Shown here: positions 51,349-60,698 of the stretch, piece after piece | How positions within the stretch are numbered: the first letter of the stretch is position 1 | Layout: each line of letters starts with the position of its first letter | Notes under the pieces: model-generated | What the model was told of the DNA's origin: nothing | The model's database searches: none | The model's input: the letters and a program-made list of their open reading frames with translations, nothing else | Position numbers and translations under genes: made by a program | Origin: an uncultured Pelagimonas sp. | Lineage (GTDB): Bacteria > Pseudomonadota > Alphaproteobacteria > Rhodobacterales > Rhodobacteraceae | Direction of reading: 5' to 3' | Assembly: GCA_947497905.1 (NCBI GenBank) | Contig: CANMIH010000012.1 | Location: 1 to 64,000 of the forward strand | Length of the DNA: 64,000 bases

Positions 51349-52247
51349 GATTTGCCCCCCTGTTTCGGGTCAAGCACATCGCGCAGACCGTCACCCAGAA
51401 AACAAAACCCAAGGCTCACCACAATGATGGCAATGCCGGGCATGGTCGCAACCCACCACTGATCAAGGATAAAGGTCCGGCCGCGCGAAATCATTGCGCC
51501 CCATTCGGGCAACGGCGGCTGTGCGCCAAGCCCCAAAAAGCCCAGACCCGCCGCGGTCAGAATGATCCCCGCCATATCCAGCGTCACCCGCACAATCATC
51601 GAACTGGTACACAGCGGCAGAACATGGCTGAGAATGACCCGCGTATGCGACGCGCCAAGCAACCGCGTGGCGGAAATGAACTCGGCATTGCGAAAGGTCA
51701 GCGTCTCGGCCCGCGCGATCCGCGCATAGGCGGGCCAGGCGGTGATGGCGATCGCGATAATCGCGTTTTCGATCCCCGGCCCCAACGCGGCCACAAAGGC
51801 CAGCGCCAGGATCAGCTTGGGCATCGAGAGAAACACATCGGTCAGACCCATCAGGATCTTGTCAGTCCAGCCGCCGAAATAGCCCGAGATCGCCCCGATG
51901 ATCAGCCCCAGAGGCGCCGAAATCAGCGCCACCAGCGCAACAATCATCAAGGTGATGCGCGCGCCATAGACCACGCGGCTAAAGATATCGCGGCCCAATT
52001 CGTCGGTGCCCATCCAATGGTCCCATGATGGCGGCAACAGGCGCGCCTGCAGGTTCTGCCCCACGGGGCTTTCCGGTGCGATCCAGGGCGCAAAAGCCGC
52101 CGCCAGCACCAGAACCAGCACAATCGCCGCCCCCAGCATCGCCAGCGGATTGCCCAGCATCGCCAGACCCATCCGATAGGCCCTACCGGCATTCGCCTGC
52201 ATCCGCGACGTGGGAGATTCGTCAAGAAGCCAGTCTTTGGTGGTCAT
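51345..52247 (-). CDS. Dipeptide/oligopeptide ABC transporter permease (DppC type)
   Basis: A 300-residue permease. LGTDELGRDIFSRVVYGAR-like motif (MGTDELGRDIFSR near residue 77) and the EAA loop ETLTFRNAEFISATRLLGAS near 185 are typical of DppC. Six spans are predicted. It overlaps both neighbours by four bases. Confidence 0.92.
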   Translation of the reverse strand: MTTKDWLLDESPTSRMQANAGRAYRMGLAMLGNPLAMLGAAIVLVLVLAAAFAPWIAPESPVGQNLQARLLPPSWDHWMGTDELGRDIFSRVVYGARITLMIVALVALISAPLGLIIGAISGYFGGWTDKILMGLTDVFLSMPKLILALAFVAALGPGIENAIIAIAITAWPAYARIARAETLTFRNAEFISATRLLGASHTRVILSHVLPLCTSSMIVRVTLDMAGIILTAAGLGFLGLGAQPPLPEWGAMISRGRTFILDQWWVATMPGIAIIVVSLGFCFLGDGLRDVLDPKQGGKS

Positions 52248-53290
52248 TCTTTGCTCCTCGGGTCCAGAACGCGATACAGCACGTCCGAGATCTTATTGAT
52301 GAAAATGAACACCGATCCGATCACCAGAGTGGATCCAAGAACCGCGTTCATATCGGCGTTCAACAGCGCATGGGTCAGATAGTTGCCAATCCCCGGCCAG
52401 CTAAAGACGGTTTCGATCATCACCGATCCCTCCAGCAAGGCGGCATAGCTCAGCCCGATCACCGTGATCAGCGGCACGCGGATCGGTTTGAACCCATGTG
52501 ACCAGATTACCTGCCATTCCGGCACGCCTTTGACACGGGCGGTGGTGATGAACTCCTGCCCCAACTGGTCCAGCATGAAACTGCGGGTCATGCGGGCGAT
52601 ATAGGCCAGGCTAAAGAACCCAAGGATCGCCGAGGGCAGCACCAGATGTGACAGCGCGTTCCAGAACACCTCGGTGTCCCCGACCAGCAGGCTGTCAATC
52701 AGCAGGATACCGGTGATCGGATCCACCAGACCTTCGTAAAAGATATCCACCCGGCCCGGCCCCGCGACCCAGCCCAGACCGGCATAAAAGACCGCCAGCC
52801 CCACAAGCCCCAGCCAAAAGGCCGGCACCGCATAGCCCAGCAAGGCAAAGACCCGGATGATCTGATCCACCCATGTGCCCTGTTTTGTGGCGGCCCAGAC
52901 CCCTGTGGGCACGCCCAGCAGAACACCAATGATGATGCCCAGTGTGGCCATCTCAAGCGTCGCGGGAAACACTCGCGCCAGATCTTCCGACACCGGGCGG
53001 TTGGTGGACACCGACATGCCAAGATCCCCACGCGCCACATCACCGACATAGGTGATAAACTGCTGCCACAGCGGTTTGTCCAACCCCATGGCTATTCGGG
53101 CGGCGTCATATTGCTCTTGCGTGGCGCGATCGCCCACCACCGACAGAACCGGATCGATGGGCACGACACGGCCAATGAAGAATGTGATCGCCAGCAACCC
53201 AAGAAAGGTCAACAGGACCACAATCACGAATGATGTGAGTCCCCGCAGCCATCCGGTCACTGACGGAATTGTTTTTGCCTGACTGGCCAA
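52244..53290 (-). CDS. Dipeptide/oligopeptide ABC transporter permease (DppB type), TTG start
   Basis: A 348-residue permease with GDLGMSVSTNRPVSEDLARV near residue 100, the EAA loop DQLGQEFITTARVKGVPEWQ near 240 and ETVFSWPGIGNYLTHAL near 292, all DppB hallmarks. The longest frame begins at 53395 but its first 35 residues would be encoded by the operator region and look unlike protein. The TTG at 53288-53290 follows GGGAG with six bases between and begins just before the first span, so it is preferred. First gene of the minus-strand operon. Confidence 0.88.
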   Translation of the reverse strand: MASQAKTIPSVTGWLRGLTSFVIVVLLTFLGLLAITFFIGRVVPIDPVLSVVGDRATQEQYDAARIAMGLDKPLWQQFITYVGDVARGDLGMSVSTNRPVSEDLARVFPATLEMATLGIIIGVLLGVPTGVWAATKQGTWVDQIIRVFALLGYAVPAFWLGLVGLAVFYAGLGWVAGPGRVDIFYEGLVDPITGILLIDSLLVGDTEVFWNALSHLVLPSAILGFFSLAYIARMTRSFMLDQLGQEFITTARVKGVPEWQVIWSHGFKPIRVPLITVIGLSYAALLEGSVMIETVFSWPGIGNYLTHALLNADMNAVLGSTLVIGSVFIFINKISDVLYRVLDPRSKE

Positions 53291-53369
53291 GTTGTTCTCC
53301 CTCGGATCACAGGACGTTTGCCCCCTTACGTCAGGGGCGGTATGTCGCGCTGAATACGCATCTGAGAGG

Positions 53370-53415
53370 AGATTAGCAAAAAATTTTTGCATCACAAAAA
53401 TTTTTTTACTAATCT
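53370..53415. promoter_or_regulatory. Palindromic A/T-tract operator between DppB-type gene and XRE-cupin regulator
   Basis: AGATTAG (53370-53376) and CTAATCT (53409-53415) are inverted outer arms. Inside lie GCAAAAAATTTTTGC (53376-53390, itself a palindrome) and a second tract AAAAATTTTTTT (53396-53407). The whole 46-base block is centred between divergent starts at 53290 and 53437. It is the likely binding site of the adjacent XRE-cupin protein. Confidence 0.75.
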
Positions 53416-53436
53416 CTGAGTCGAGACGGAGGACCG

Positions 53437-54048
53437 ATGGCTAATCCAGAGAAACAATCAACCGCGCCAATCCTAGGTGGATTGATCCGCAAACGCCGCA
53501 AACAGATGGGGCTGACCCTTCAGCAACTCTGTGACAAAGCGACGTTATCTGTGGGCTATCTCAGCCAGGTGGAACGGGACAATGCCACCCCCACCCTGGG
53601 CACATTGGCCCAGATCGCCGCCGCGCTTGAGGTCTCGCTTGAGTATTTTGTGGCGACGCCCAAACCCTCTGATGCCGTCACCCGCGCCGAGAATCGCCCG
53701 CGATTCAGCGTTCCGGGGTCCGACACCACCTATGAGGCCATCGGCGCCGAATTTCCCGGTGCGGAACTGTCCAGCTATCTGCTGCATGTACCGCCCGGCT
53801 TTTCGTCCGAAACCGTCAGCCACGAGGGCGAAGAGATCATCTTTGTCATCGAAGGCGAGATCGAACAGGTGCTCGACGGCCAGACCTTCCGCCTGCGTCA
53901 GGGCGACAGCCTGCACTACAGCGGAAAAACACCACACAGCTGGTCCAATCCAACCGAGACCACAACACGTATCTTATGGACCGGCACGCTCAGCGTCCTG
54001 AAAGGCAGCGCAAGCATTGATCTGCCCGAGCTGACGGTCGTGACCTGA
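53437..54048 (+). CDS. XRE-cupin transcriptional regulator
   Basis: A 203-residue regulator. Residues about 15-70 form an XRE helix-turn-helix (LIRKRRKQMGLTLQQLCDKA, then VGYLSQVERDNATPTLGTLA), and 105-190 a cupin (HEGEEIIFVIEGEIEQVLDG near 127, RLRQGDSLHYSGKTPHSW near 150). Cupin-linked XRE proteins often sense amino acids, amines or similar nitrogen compounds. It is divergent from the DppB-type gene and 37 bases upstream of a binding-protein gene, so it likely controls both halves of the transport system. GGAGG precedes its ATG. Confidence 0.9.
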   Translation: MANPEKQSTAPILGGLIRKRRKQMGLTLQQLCDKATLSVGYLSQVERDNATPTLGTLAQIAAALEVSLEYFVATPKPSDAVTRAENRPRFSVPGSDTTYEAIGAEFPGAELSSYLLHVPPGFSSETVSHEGEEIIFVIEGEIEQVLDGQTFRLRQGDSLHYSGKTPHSWSNPTETTTRILWTGTLSVLKGSASIDLPELTVVT

Positions 54049-54085
54049 ATAATCACAAGACTACCATCCAACGGAGGAGACTGAC

Positions 54086-55672
54086 ATGAAGCTTCTGAAA
54101 TCCGCCCTGCTGGCATCTGCTTTGGCACTGCCGATCTGCGGTGCGGCAGTGGCCGAAACCCCGGCAAACGCCCTGATCGTGGCACAGAACATTGACGACA
54201 TCGTCGCCATTGATCCGGCACAGGCCTATGAGTTCACCTCCGGCGAGCTGGTCACCAACCTCTATGACCGCCTTGTCCAGTATGATGCAGAAGACCCCAC
54301 CGTTCTGGCGCCGGGTGTTGCCTCCAGCTGGTCGATTGACGCGGCAAACCGCACCATCACCTTCACCATCCGCGACGGTGCCACCTTCCACTCGGGCAAT
54401 CCGGTCACCGCACAGGATGTGACGGGCTCGCTGGGCCGTGTGATCAAACTCAACCTGACCCCGGCCTTCATTCTGGCCCAGCTGGGCTGGACCGCTGAGA
54501 ACGTTGACCAGATGGTCACCGCCGAGGGCAACACCGTCACCATCAAATACGAAGGCGATTTCTCTCCTGCCTTTGTGATGAACGTTCTGGCCGCGCGTCC
54601 GGCCTCGATCGTCGACATGCAGACCGTCATGGCCAACGAAGTTGACGGCGACATGGGCAACGCCTGGCTGAACGCCAACGCAGCGGGTTCGGGTCCCTTC
54701 AAACTGGATTCCTACCGCCCGGCCCAGCTGGTGCGGATGAGCGCCCACGCTGATTACTTCAAAGGCGCGCCTAAAATGGACTCGGTTCTGATCCGTCACG
54801 TGGCGGAAAGCGCCACTCAGGAACTGATGCTGGAAAGCGGCGACATCGACCTCGCCCGCAACCTGACCCCAGATCAGATTTCCGGCCTCAGCGCCGATGA
54901 AATCAAGGTGGAAACCTATCCTCAGGCCGCCGTACACTTCCTGTCGTTCAACCAGAAAACCGACAGCCTGACCGATCCCGCCATCTGGGAAGCGGCCCGC
55001 TATCTGGTGAACTACAAAGGCATGACCGACACGATCATCAAAGGTCAGATGGACGTGCATCAGGCCTTCTGGCCCAAGGGTTTCCCGGGGTCCTACGACG
55101 AAACCCCGTTCAGCTATAACCCTGAAAAGGCCAAGCAAATTCTGGCCGACGCAGGCATCGAAACACCGATCAAGGTGGAGCTGGACGTGATCAACGCCGC
55201 GCCCTTCACCGATATGGCGCAATCGCTGCAAGCGAGCTTTGAAGACGCGGGCATTTCCTTTGAAATCCTGCCCGGCACTGGCAGCCAGGTCATCACCAAA
55301 TACCGCGAGCGCACCCACGAGGCGATGCTGCTGTATTGGGGCCCCGACTTCATGGACCCGCATTCCAACGCCAAGGCCTTTGCCTATAACTCGGACAACT
55401 CCGACGGCTCATATGCGGCCACCACCACATGGCGCAACGCCTGGGCGGTTCCGGATGCCATGAACACCAAAACCAAAGCGGCCCTGACCGAAACAGATCC
55501 AGCAAAACGTCTGGAAATGTATCAGGAACTGCAGGCAGAGGTGCAGAAAACATCGCCCATCGTGATCATGTTCCAGGCAGCCTATCAGGTGGCCATGGAC
55601 AAAGACGTCAGCGGCTATGTCAACGGCGCCACCTCTGACTTTGTTTTCTACCGTCTGGTTGAAAAAGAGTAA
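54086..55672 (+). CDS. Peptide ABC transporter periplasmic binding protein (DppA type)
   Basis: A 528-residue family 5 binding protein. A signal peptide (MKLLKSALLASALALPICGA, cleavage near AVAE) leads to NIDDIVAIDPAQAYEFTSGE, LYDRLVQYD, then GVASSWSIDAANRTITFTIR near 75 and NPEKAKQILADAG near 350, all usual. YWGPDFMDPHSNAKAF near 418 lies in the ligand-binding lobe. It delivers peptide or a similar substrate to the permeases encoded on the other strand across the operator. A terminator hairpin follows, then the peptidase gene. Confidence 0.92.
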   Translation: MKLLKSALLASALALPICGAAVAETPANALIVAQNIDDIVAIDPAQAYEFTSGELVTNLYDRLVQYDAEDPTVLAPGVASSWSIDAANRTITFTIRDGATFHSGNPVTAQDVTGSLGRVIKLNLTPAFILAQLGWTAENVDQMVTAEGNTVTIKYEGDFSPAFVMNVLAARPASIVDMQTVMANEVDGDMGNAWLNANAAGSGPFKLDSYRPAQLVRMSAHADYFKGAPKMDSVLIRHVAESATQELMLESGDIDLARNLTPDQISGLSADEIKVETYPQAAVHFLSFNQKTDSLTDPAIWEAARYLVNYKGMTDTIIKGQMDVHQAFWPKGFPGSYDETPFSYNPEKAKQILADAGIETPIKVELDVINAAPFTDMAQSLQASFEDAGISFEILPGTGSQVITKYRERTHEAMLLYWGPDFMDPHSNAKAFAYNSDNSDGSYAATTTWRNAWAVPDAMNTKTKAALTETDPAKRLEMYQELQAEVQKTSPIVIMFQAAYQVAMDKDVSGYVNGATSDFVFYRLVEKE

Positions 55673-55698
55673 GGTCCGCTTTCGCGCTCCTTGTCATA

Positions 55699-55733
55699 GG
55701 GTCGTTTGGGGATACCCAAACGGCCCGTTTTTG
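55699..55733 (+). terminator. Rho-independent terminator after the binding-protein gene
   Basis: GGGTCGTTTGGG pairs with CCCAAACGGCCC (one G-T pair) around GATA, followed by GTTTTTG. It is the cleanest terminator in the window and should favour the binding protein over the peptidase behind it. Confidence 0.85.
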
Positions 55734-55755
55734 TTGTCCCAATCCGAGACCCGCC

Positions 55756-56844
55756 ATGTCCCTTTTTGAAACCCGCCTTGCCAATCTGCGCGCCATGATG
55801 CGCGACACAGACACCGATCTGGTCGCGCTTGGTCCCTCCAGCCATATGATGTGGCTGTCCGGTGTGAACCCGCACGGCGATGAACGCCCCGTGATGCTTC
55901 TGGTCAGCCAAAGCCACGCCGGGTTCCTGATGCCCGTACTCAACGCCGACGCCGCCCGCACCGCCACCGATCTGCCGTTTGAAACCTGGTCCGACGATCA
56001 GGGCCCGGCCGAGGCGCTTAACACGCTGCTGGCCGCATGTGACGTCCAAGGCCCCGGCAAATCCGTGGTACTGGATGAAACCATGCGCGCCGATTTCGCG
56101 TTGCGCCTGCTGGACGCCATGGACAGCCCCGCCCGCCGCTTTACCGATGACACCATCGGCCTGCTGCGCGCCATGAAAGACGATGCCGAATTTGACGCCA
56201 TCAAAGCCGCGCATCTGTTGAACGATGAAGCAGTGAAACGCGCCTTTGCCGGGCTGAAAGCCGGGCTGACCGAACGCGATGTGCAAAACATCATCCGCGA
56301 TCACTATAAGGCCAATGGCGCCACACCCGAGTTTACCATTGTCGGCTTTGGCCAGAACGGCGCCTTCCCGCATCACCACACCGGAGACACCGTGCTGGAA
56401 GACGATATGGCGGTTCTGATCGACACCGGCTGTCGTCTCAACGGCTACCCCTCCGACATGACCCGTTCAGGTTTCTTCGGCACCCCGGGTGACGAGTACA
56501 AAAAGGTCTTTGAAACCGTGGAGCAAGCGGTGCAGGCCGCGCTGGCCGCCGCAAAACCCGGTGTCACCGCCGCCGAGGTCGACCGCGCCGCCCGCGATGT
56601 CATCACCGCTGCGGGCTATGGTCTCCAGTTCCTGCACCGCACCGGCCACGGGCTGGGCATCGACGTGCATGAACCGCCCTATATCACCGCCACCTCGGAT
56701 GTGGTACTGAACAAAGGCAACGTCTTTTCGATCGAACCGGGCATCTATCTGAACGGCAAATTTGGCGTGCGTCTGGAAGAGATTGTCATCCTGCGCGACA
56801 CCGGGGCCGAGATCTTTTCGGAACTGCCCCGCGACATGTTCTAA
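55756..56844 (+). CDS. M24-family metallopeptidase, Xaa-Pro dipeptidase-like
   Basis: A 362-residue pita-bread enzyme. The five metal ligands can be followed: VLIDTGC near residue 222 (Asp), PSDMTRSG near 234 (Asp), FLHRTGHGLGIDVHEPP near 294 (His), FSIEPGIY near 327 (Glu) and GVRLEEIVIL near 338 (Glu). The N-terminal 120 residues are a creatinase-like domain. No signal peptide, so it acts in the cytoplasm, probably on the imported peptide or a peptide-like compound. It follows the binding-protein gene across a terminator. Confidence 0.88.
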   Translation: MSLFETRLANLRAMMRDTDTDLVALGPSSHMMWLSGVNPHGDERPVMLLVSQSHAGFLMPVLNADAARTATDLPFETWSDDQGPAEALNTLLAACDVQGPGKSVVLDETMRADFALRLLDAMDSPARRFTDDTIGLLRAMKDDAEFDAIKAAHLLNDEAVKRAFAGLKAGLTERDVQNIIRDHYKANGATPEFTIVGFGQNGAFPHHHTGDTVLEDDMAVLIDTGCRLNGYPSDMTRSGFFGTPGDEYKKVFETVEQAVQAALAAAKPGVTAAEVDRAARDVITAAGYGLQFLHRTGHGLGIDVHEPPYITATSDVVLNKGNVFSIEPGIYLNGKFGVRLEEIVILRDTGAEIFSELPRDMF

Positions 56845-56853
56845 AACTCAAAA

Positions 56854-56878
56854 GGGCTGGCGATCCCCTCGCCAGCCC
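56854..56878. terminator. Hairpin between the two convergent M24 peptidase genes
   Basis: GGGCTGGCGA pairs perfectly with TCGCCAGCCC around a five-base loop. Read on the minus strand it is followed by TTTTGAGTTTT, so it terminates the transcript arriving from the right, and may also serve the left gene. Confidence 0.8.
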
Positions 56879-56902
56879 CATCTAGACACAGTGTACTTTT
56901 GC

Positions 56903-58711
56903 TCAGGGCCTCAGCGGTGCACAGGCCTCTTGTGCCCATTCAAACGCGCTTTCGCTGAGGAACGGACCGACCCGCTTTAGCACTTCAGCATGGTATGCAT
57001 CCAGCCAAGCCACCTCTTCGGGGCTCAGCGCGTCAACCATCAGCATATCCTTCTGGATCGGCGTATAGGTCATGTTCTCAAACTCGAAGAACCCATCGTC
57101 GGCTTCAACAATGGCAAAAAGGTTTTCGATCCGAATACCATAACTCTCGGCCACATAATGCCCAGGCTCAATCGACATCACCATACCGGGTACAAGATCC
57201 ACCGGGTTATAGGGTTTGCCAATCCGTTGCGGGTGTTCATGAACGGAAAGACGATGTCCGATCCCGTGCCCGGTGCCGTGATCATAATCTAACCCCAGAT
57301 CCCACAAGGGGCGCCTACAGATGGCGTCGATATGATGTCCCTGCGTGCCGTGTGGAAAACGCAGTGTTGAGAGCGCATAGAAGGCTTTGAACACAGCCGT
57401 ATAGGCCTGATCATAGCCATCGGGGCGCGTTAAACCAAAGGAAAAGGATCGCGTGGCGTCCGTTGTTCCCGTTTCATATTGCCCCCCACTATCAAGGAGA
57501 TAGGGATTTTCGGGCAGAATCTGTGCATACATCACTTCGGTGGTGGCGTAATGGCACATGGCGGCATTGCCGCTGGCCGCAGAAATAGAGTTGAAGCTCT
57601 CCTCTAAGAACCCTGGCTGGGCGCGGCGAAACTCCAAAATCTGCGCCTCGGCCTCTCGCTCGGTCAGTGGCGCGCCCGCCGCCGCCCGAGCTGGCACCTC
57701 ACGCGCAAGCCAGGCCGAAAACTCGGTCCAGGCCACCCCATCATGCACATGACAGGCACGCATACCTTCCAGCTCGGTGGCGTTCTTCTCAGCCTTGGCC
57801 AAGGTTAGCACACTGCGCTGCTCGACCACCTCGGCCCCCAGGGTCTCAAGAACCTGTCTCACCGCTACGGGCGAAAAATCAGGGTCAACGGTCACAACCG
57901 CCTCTGCGGAGGTCAGCTCTTCGAGCACATGCAAAAATGCATCCGGTGTGCGAACCGAGACCTCCGGCGGCAAGGTATCGCGCAAATCATCGGTCAATTT
58001 GCCCTCGGCAACAAACCAGTAGATCTCTCCCGTGTGGCAGGCAATCATAAAGCCCTGTGGCATAGGGTTAAACGCCACATCCGAACCACGTACATTCAAA
58101 AACCACGCGATATTGTCCGGCTGGGTTTCGACGTGCAGAGTCACACCCTGATCTTGCAGGGTCTGCCACAGCGCAGCAGATTTCTCCGCAGTGCGTTGCC
58201 CCGCAAATTGCAGCGGCATCGCCGTGACCTGTCCCATGGGCTTCGCTGGCTGATCATGCCAAATCGCGTCGACCGGGTTGCGCGCACAGGGGACAAACTT
58301 TGCACCAACCGCCTCACAGGCCCGCGCCAAGCGATCATGCCACGCCGGTGGGATATGCATGGCATCGAAACCAAGTCGCATGCCCGCGACCACATTTGCG
58401 CGCACCCACTCTTCAGGCGGTGCGTCAAAAATATGATGATGGCTGAACAATGGCCCGGCACATTGATTGCCAAGCTGCACAGTGTATCGCCCATCGACAA
58501 AAACAGCGACATCATCGCCCGTAACAATGGCCATGCCCGCCGAACCGGTAAAGCCGGTGACATAGCCTAGGCGCTCGTCATGTGGCGCTATGTATTCGCC
58601 CTGGTGGGCATCAAAACGCGGCACCAGAAAGGCATCCACCCCCTGTGCGCGCAACTCTTCGCGCAGCGTATTGATGATCTCAGCGTGCGTGTGGCGTAGT
58701 GTATCAGGCAT
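56903..58711 (-). CDS. pepP: Xaa-Pro aminopeptidase (M24B, three-domain type)
   Basis: A 602-residue enzyme with two creatinase-type N-terminal domains and a catalytic C-terminal one. The metal ligands are seen in LLDSGGQYETGTTDATRSFS near residue 401 (two Asp), DHGTGHGIGHRLSVHEHPQR near 477 (His), MVMSIEPGHYV near 508 (Glu) and GIRIENLFAI near 525 (Glu). The start at 58711 is used: it opens [20 protein letters not shown], the normal beginning, and overlaps the end of the ABC ATPase by eight bases. It removes N-terminal residues before proline. It is the last gene of the second peptide-transporter operon. Confidence 0.9.
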   Translation of the reverse strand: MPDTLRHTHAEIINTLREELRAQGVDAFLVPRFDAHQGEYIAPHDERLGYVTGFTGSAGMAIVTGDDVAVFVDGRYTVQLGNQCAGPLFSHHHIFDAPPEEWVRANVVAGMRLGFDAMHIPPAWHDRLARACEAVGAKFVPCARNPVDAIWHDQPAKPMGQVTAMPLQFAGQRTAEKSAALWQTLQDQGVTLHVETQPDNIAWFLNVRGSDVAFNPMPQGFMIACHTGEIYWFVAEGKLTDDLRDTLPPEVSVRTPDAFLHVLEELTSAEAVVTVDPDFSPVAVRQVLETLGAEVVEQRSVLTLAKAEKNATELEGMRACHVHDGVAWTEFSAWLAREVPARAAAGAPLTEREAEAQILEFRRAQPGFLEESFNSISAASGNAAMCHYATTEVMYAQILPENPYLLDSGGQYETGTTDATRSFSFGLTRPDGYDQAYTAVFKAFYALSTLRFPHGTQGHHIDAICRRPLWDLGLDYDHGTGHGIGHRLSVHEHPQRIGKPYNPVDLVPGMVMSIEPGHYVAESYGIRIENLFAIVEADDGFFEFENMTYTPIQKDMLMVDALSPEEVAWLDAYHAEVLKRVGPFLSESAFEWAQEACAPLRP

Positions 58712-59702
58712 TGTGCAGAATCTTTTCGACATGGTGACAGGCGACTTCGCCGCGACCCTCAAGTGGTCGCAGCGAGGGGCTTTCACTGTGACAGCGCGTA
58801 TCGGCAAACCGACAGCGTTGATGAAATGCGCAACCCGTAGGCACATTGAGCGGCGAGGGCAATTCACCCTCAAGTTTTACCTTTTGGCCTTTGTCGTCAG
58901 GGTCCATGGAAGGAGCAGCGGACAGCAAGGCCTGTGAATAGGGATGGCTGGGGCTGGAGAACAGAGTCTCACTGTCACCAATCTCGACGATCCGCCCCAG
59001 ATAGATCACCGCAACCCGGTTCGACACATGCCGCACAAGACGCAAATCATGGGCCACAAACAGCACTGTCAGTCCCAGCCGCTCTTGCAATTCGAGCAAG
59101 AGATTGACCACCTGCGCTTGAACGGAAACATCGAGCGCCGACACAAGTTCGTCTGCAATCAGGATCTCAGGCTCAACTGCCAGCGCGCGGGCAATGGCGA
59201 TCCTCTGACGCTGCCCTCCCGAAAACTCATGTGGCAGCTTTTCGGCCGCGTCTTGCGGAAGCCGCACAAGATCAAGCAATTCAGCGACGCGCTCGGGGAT
59301 CTGGTCCTCAGATCGCATCTCATGCACACGCAACGCTTCAGACAGAATTTGACCGGTGGTCATGCGCGGGTTCAAGGAAGAAAACGGATCCTGAAACATC
59401 ATCTGGACCCGGCGGTTGTAGGCGCGGTCGCCGCGTACTGAGGCGTCAAAGATATCCTGTCCGTGATGGCGAACAGAACCGCTTGTCGGTTCATACAGGC
59501 GCACGATGCAGCGGGCGAGGGTTGACTTGCCACAGCCAGATTCCCCGACCACTCCAAGGGTTTCCCCCTTTTGAAGTTGTAAAGAAACGCCATTCAATGC
59601 CCGCACAACTTTGCCCGGACGCCCCGCCACCCAGTCAGCCAGACTGCGCGAAATAGGAAAGGCCAATGACAGATCGTTGATCTCTAAAACGGCCTCACTC
59701 AT
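58704..59702 (-). CDS. Oligopeptide ABC transporter ATPase (OppF/DppF type)
   Basis: A 332-residue ATPase with Walker [17 protein letters not shown] near residue 52, Q-loop [14 protein letters not shown] near 100, signature [15 protein letters not shown] near 162, Walker [15 protein letters not shown] near 183 (the usual DEP is DEL) and the C-terminal peptide-transporter tail [20 protein letters not shown] near 290. ATG 59702 is chosen, with AAAGGA eight bases upstream; the ATG at 59711 is less good. It overlaps the DppD-type gene by four bases. Confidence 0.9.
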   Translation of the reverse strand: MSEAVLEINDLSLAFPISRSLADWVAGRPGKVVRALNGVSLQLQKGETLGVVGESGCGKSTLARCIVRLYEPTSGSVRHHGQDIFDASVRGDRAYNRRVQMMFQDPFSSLNPRMTTGQILSEALRVHEMRSEDQIPERVAELLDLVRLPQDAAEKLPHEFSGGQRQRIAIARALAVEPEILIADELVSALDVSVQAQVVNLLLELQERLGLTVLFVAHDLRLVRHVSNRVAVIYLGRIVEIGDSETLFSSPSHPYSQALLSAAPSMDPDDKGQKVKLEGELPSPLNVPTGCAFHQRCRFADTRCHSESPSLRPLEGRGEVACHHVEKILHNA

Positions 59703-60688
59703 GCTGCACATCCTTTGGTTTGGTTTTTTGGATTGAAACAGGCCAGTTGTCGGTCCTCAGACACCCGAAGCAACGCGGGCCGCGTGGCCAGACAGGCTTC
59801 GGTTGAGGCTGCACAGCGCGGCGCAAAGGCACAGCCCGGAGGCAAATGTGCCAAGGATGGCGGCGTGCCGGGGATGGAATAAAGCTGCGTGCGCGGCGCC
59901 ACCCCTTCGGGCACCGATTGCATCAACCCAACAGTGTAGGCGTGATGGGGATCGCGCAAAACCTGCCGCACCGGCCCCTGCTCCACAATCCGACCGGCAT
60001 ACATCACCGCCACCCGGTCACAGGTCTGGGCCACAACCCCCAGATCGTGGGTCACCATGATCACGCCCATTTTCATGTCCGAGGACAGCCGCAGGATCAG
60101 ATCAAGGATCTGCGCCTGAATGGTCACATCAAGTGCCGTGGTGGGTTCATCCGCCAGCAAAAGCTTAGGGCTGGCCGCCAGTGCAATCGCAATCATCACC
60201 CGCTGGCGCATGCCACCGGAAAACTGGTGAGGATAGTCCGTCAGACGCGACGCCGCCGCCGGAATACCAACAAGATCAAGCATTTCAATCGCCCGATCCC
60301 GCCGAGCCTTACGACTCAGATCCGTATGCGCCTGAAGCGTTTCGACCAATTGCTGTCCCACGGTCAGCAGTGGGTTGAGCGAGGTCATCGGCTCTTGGAA
60401 AATCATCGCGATATCACGGCCTCTGATCGGTCGCAGGTCACGCTCGGATTTAGTAATGAGTTCTTGGCCCTGCCACCTGACAGATCCCGTAACCTCGCCG
60501 TAACGCCGGGCCAGCCCCAGTACCGAACGCAACGTGACTGATTTGCCCGAGCCACTTTCGCCCACAAGCCCAAGCACTTCCCCTTCGCCAACGGTAAAGC
60601 TCACATCCCGCAGCGCTGGCAGGGTCTGCCCGCCGCGCCCAAAGGTGGTGCACAGGCCTTCGACCTCAAGAATAGGTGTCTGTTCCAT
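59699..60688 (-). CDS. Oligopeptide ABC transporter ATPase (OppD/DppD type)
   Basis: A 329-residue ATPase. Walker [16 protein letters not shown] near residue 40, Q-loop [14 protein letters not shown] near 93, signature [16 protein letters not shown] near 154, Walker [15 protein letters not shown] near 175, and the tail [20 protein letters not shown] near 295 with the cysteines usual in OppD/DppD. Starts at 60688, ten bases after the permease stop. Confidence 0.92.
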   Translation of the reverse strand: MEQTPILEVEGLCTTFGRGGQTLPALRDVSFTVGEGEVLGLVGESGSGKSVTLRSVLGLARRYGEVTGSVRWQGQELITKSERDLRPIRGRDIAMIFQEPMTSLNPLLTVGQQLVETLQAHTDLSRKARRDRAIEMLDLVGIPAAASRLTDYPHQFSGGMRQRVMIAIALAASPKLLLADEPTTALDVTIQAQILDLILRLSSDMKMGVIMVTHDLGVVAQTCDRVAVMYAGRIVEQGPVRQVLRDPHHAYTVGLMQSVPEGVAPRTQLYSIPGTPPSLAHLPPGCAFAPRCAASTEACLATRPALLRVSEDRQLACFNPKNQTKGCAA

Positions 60689-60698
60689 ATCCTGCCCC

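Noticed and set aside
53291-53395. Longer DppB-type start at 53395
   Set aside because: The extra 35 residues would be encoded by the A/T palindromic operator; the TTG at 53290 has a good ribosome site.
58712-58873. Longer PepP start at 58873
   Set aside because: The extension overlaps the ABC ATPase gene in another frame and does not match the family; 58711 gives the usual N-terminus.
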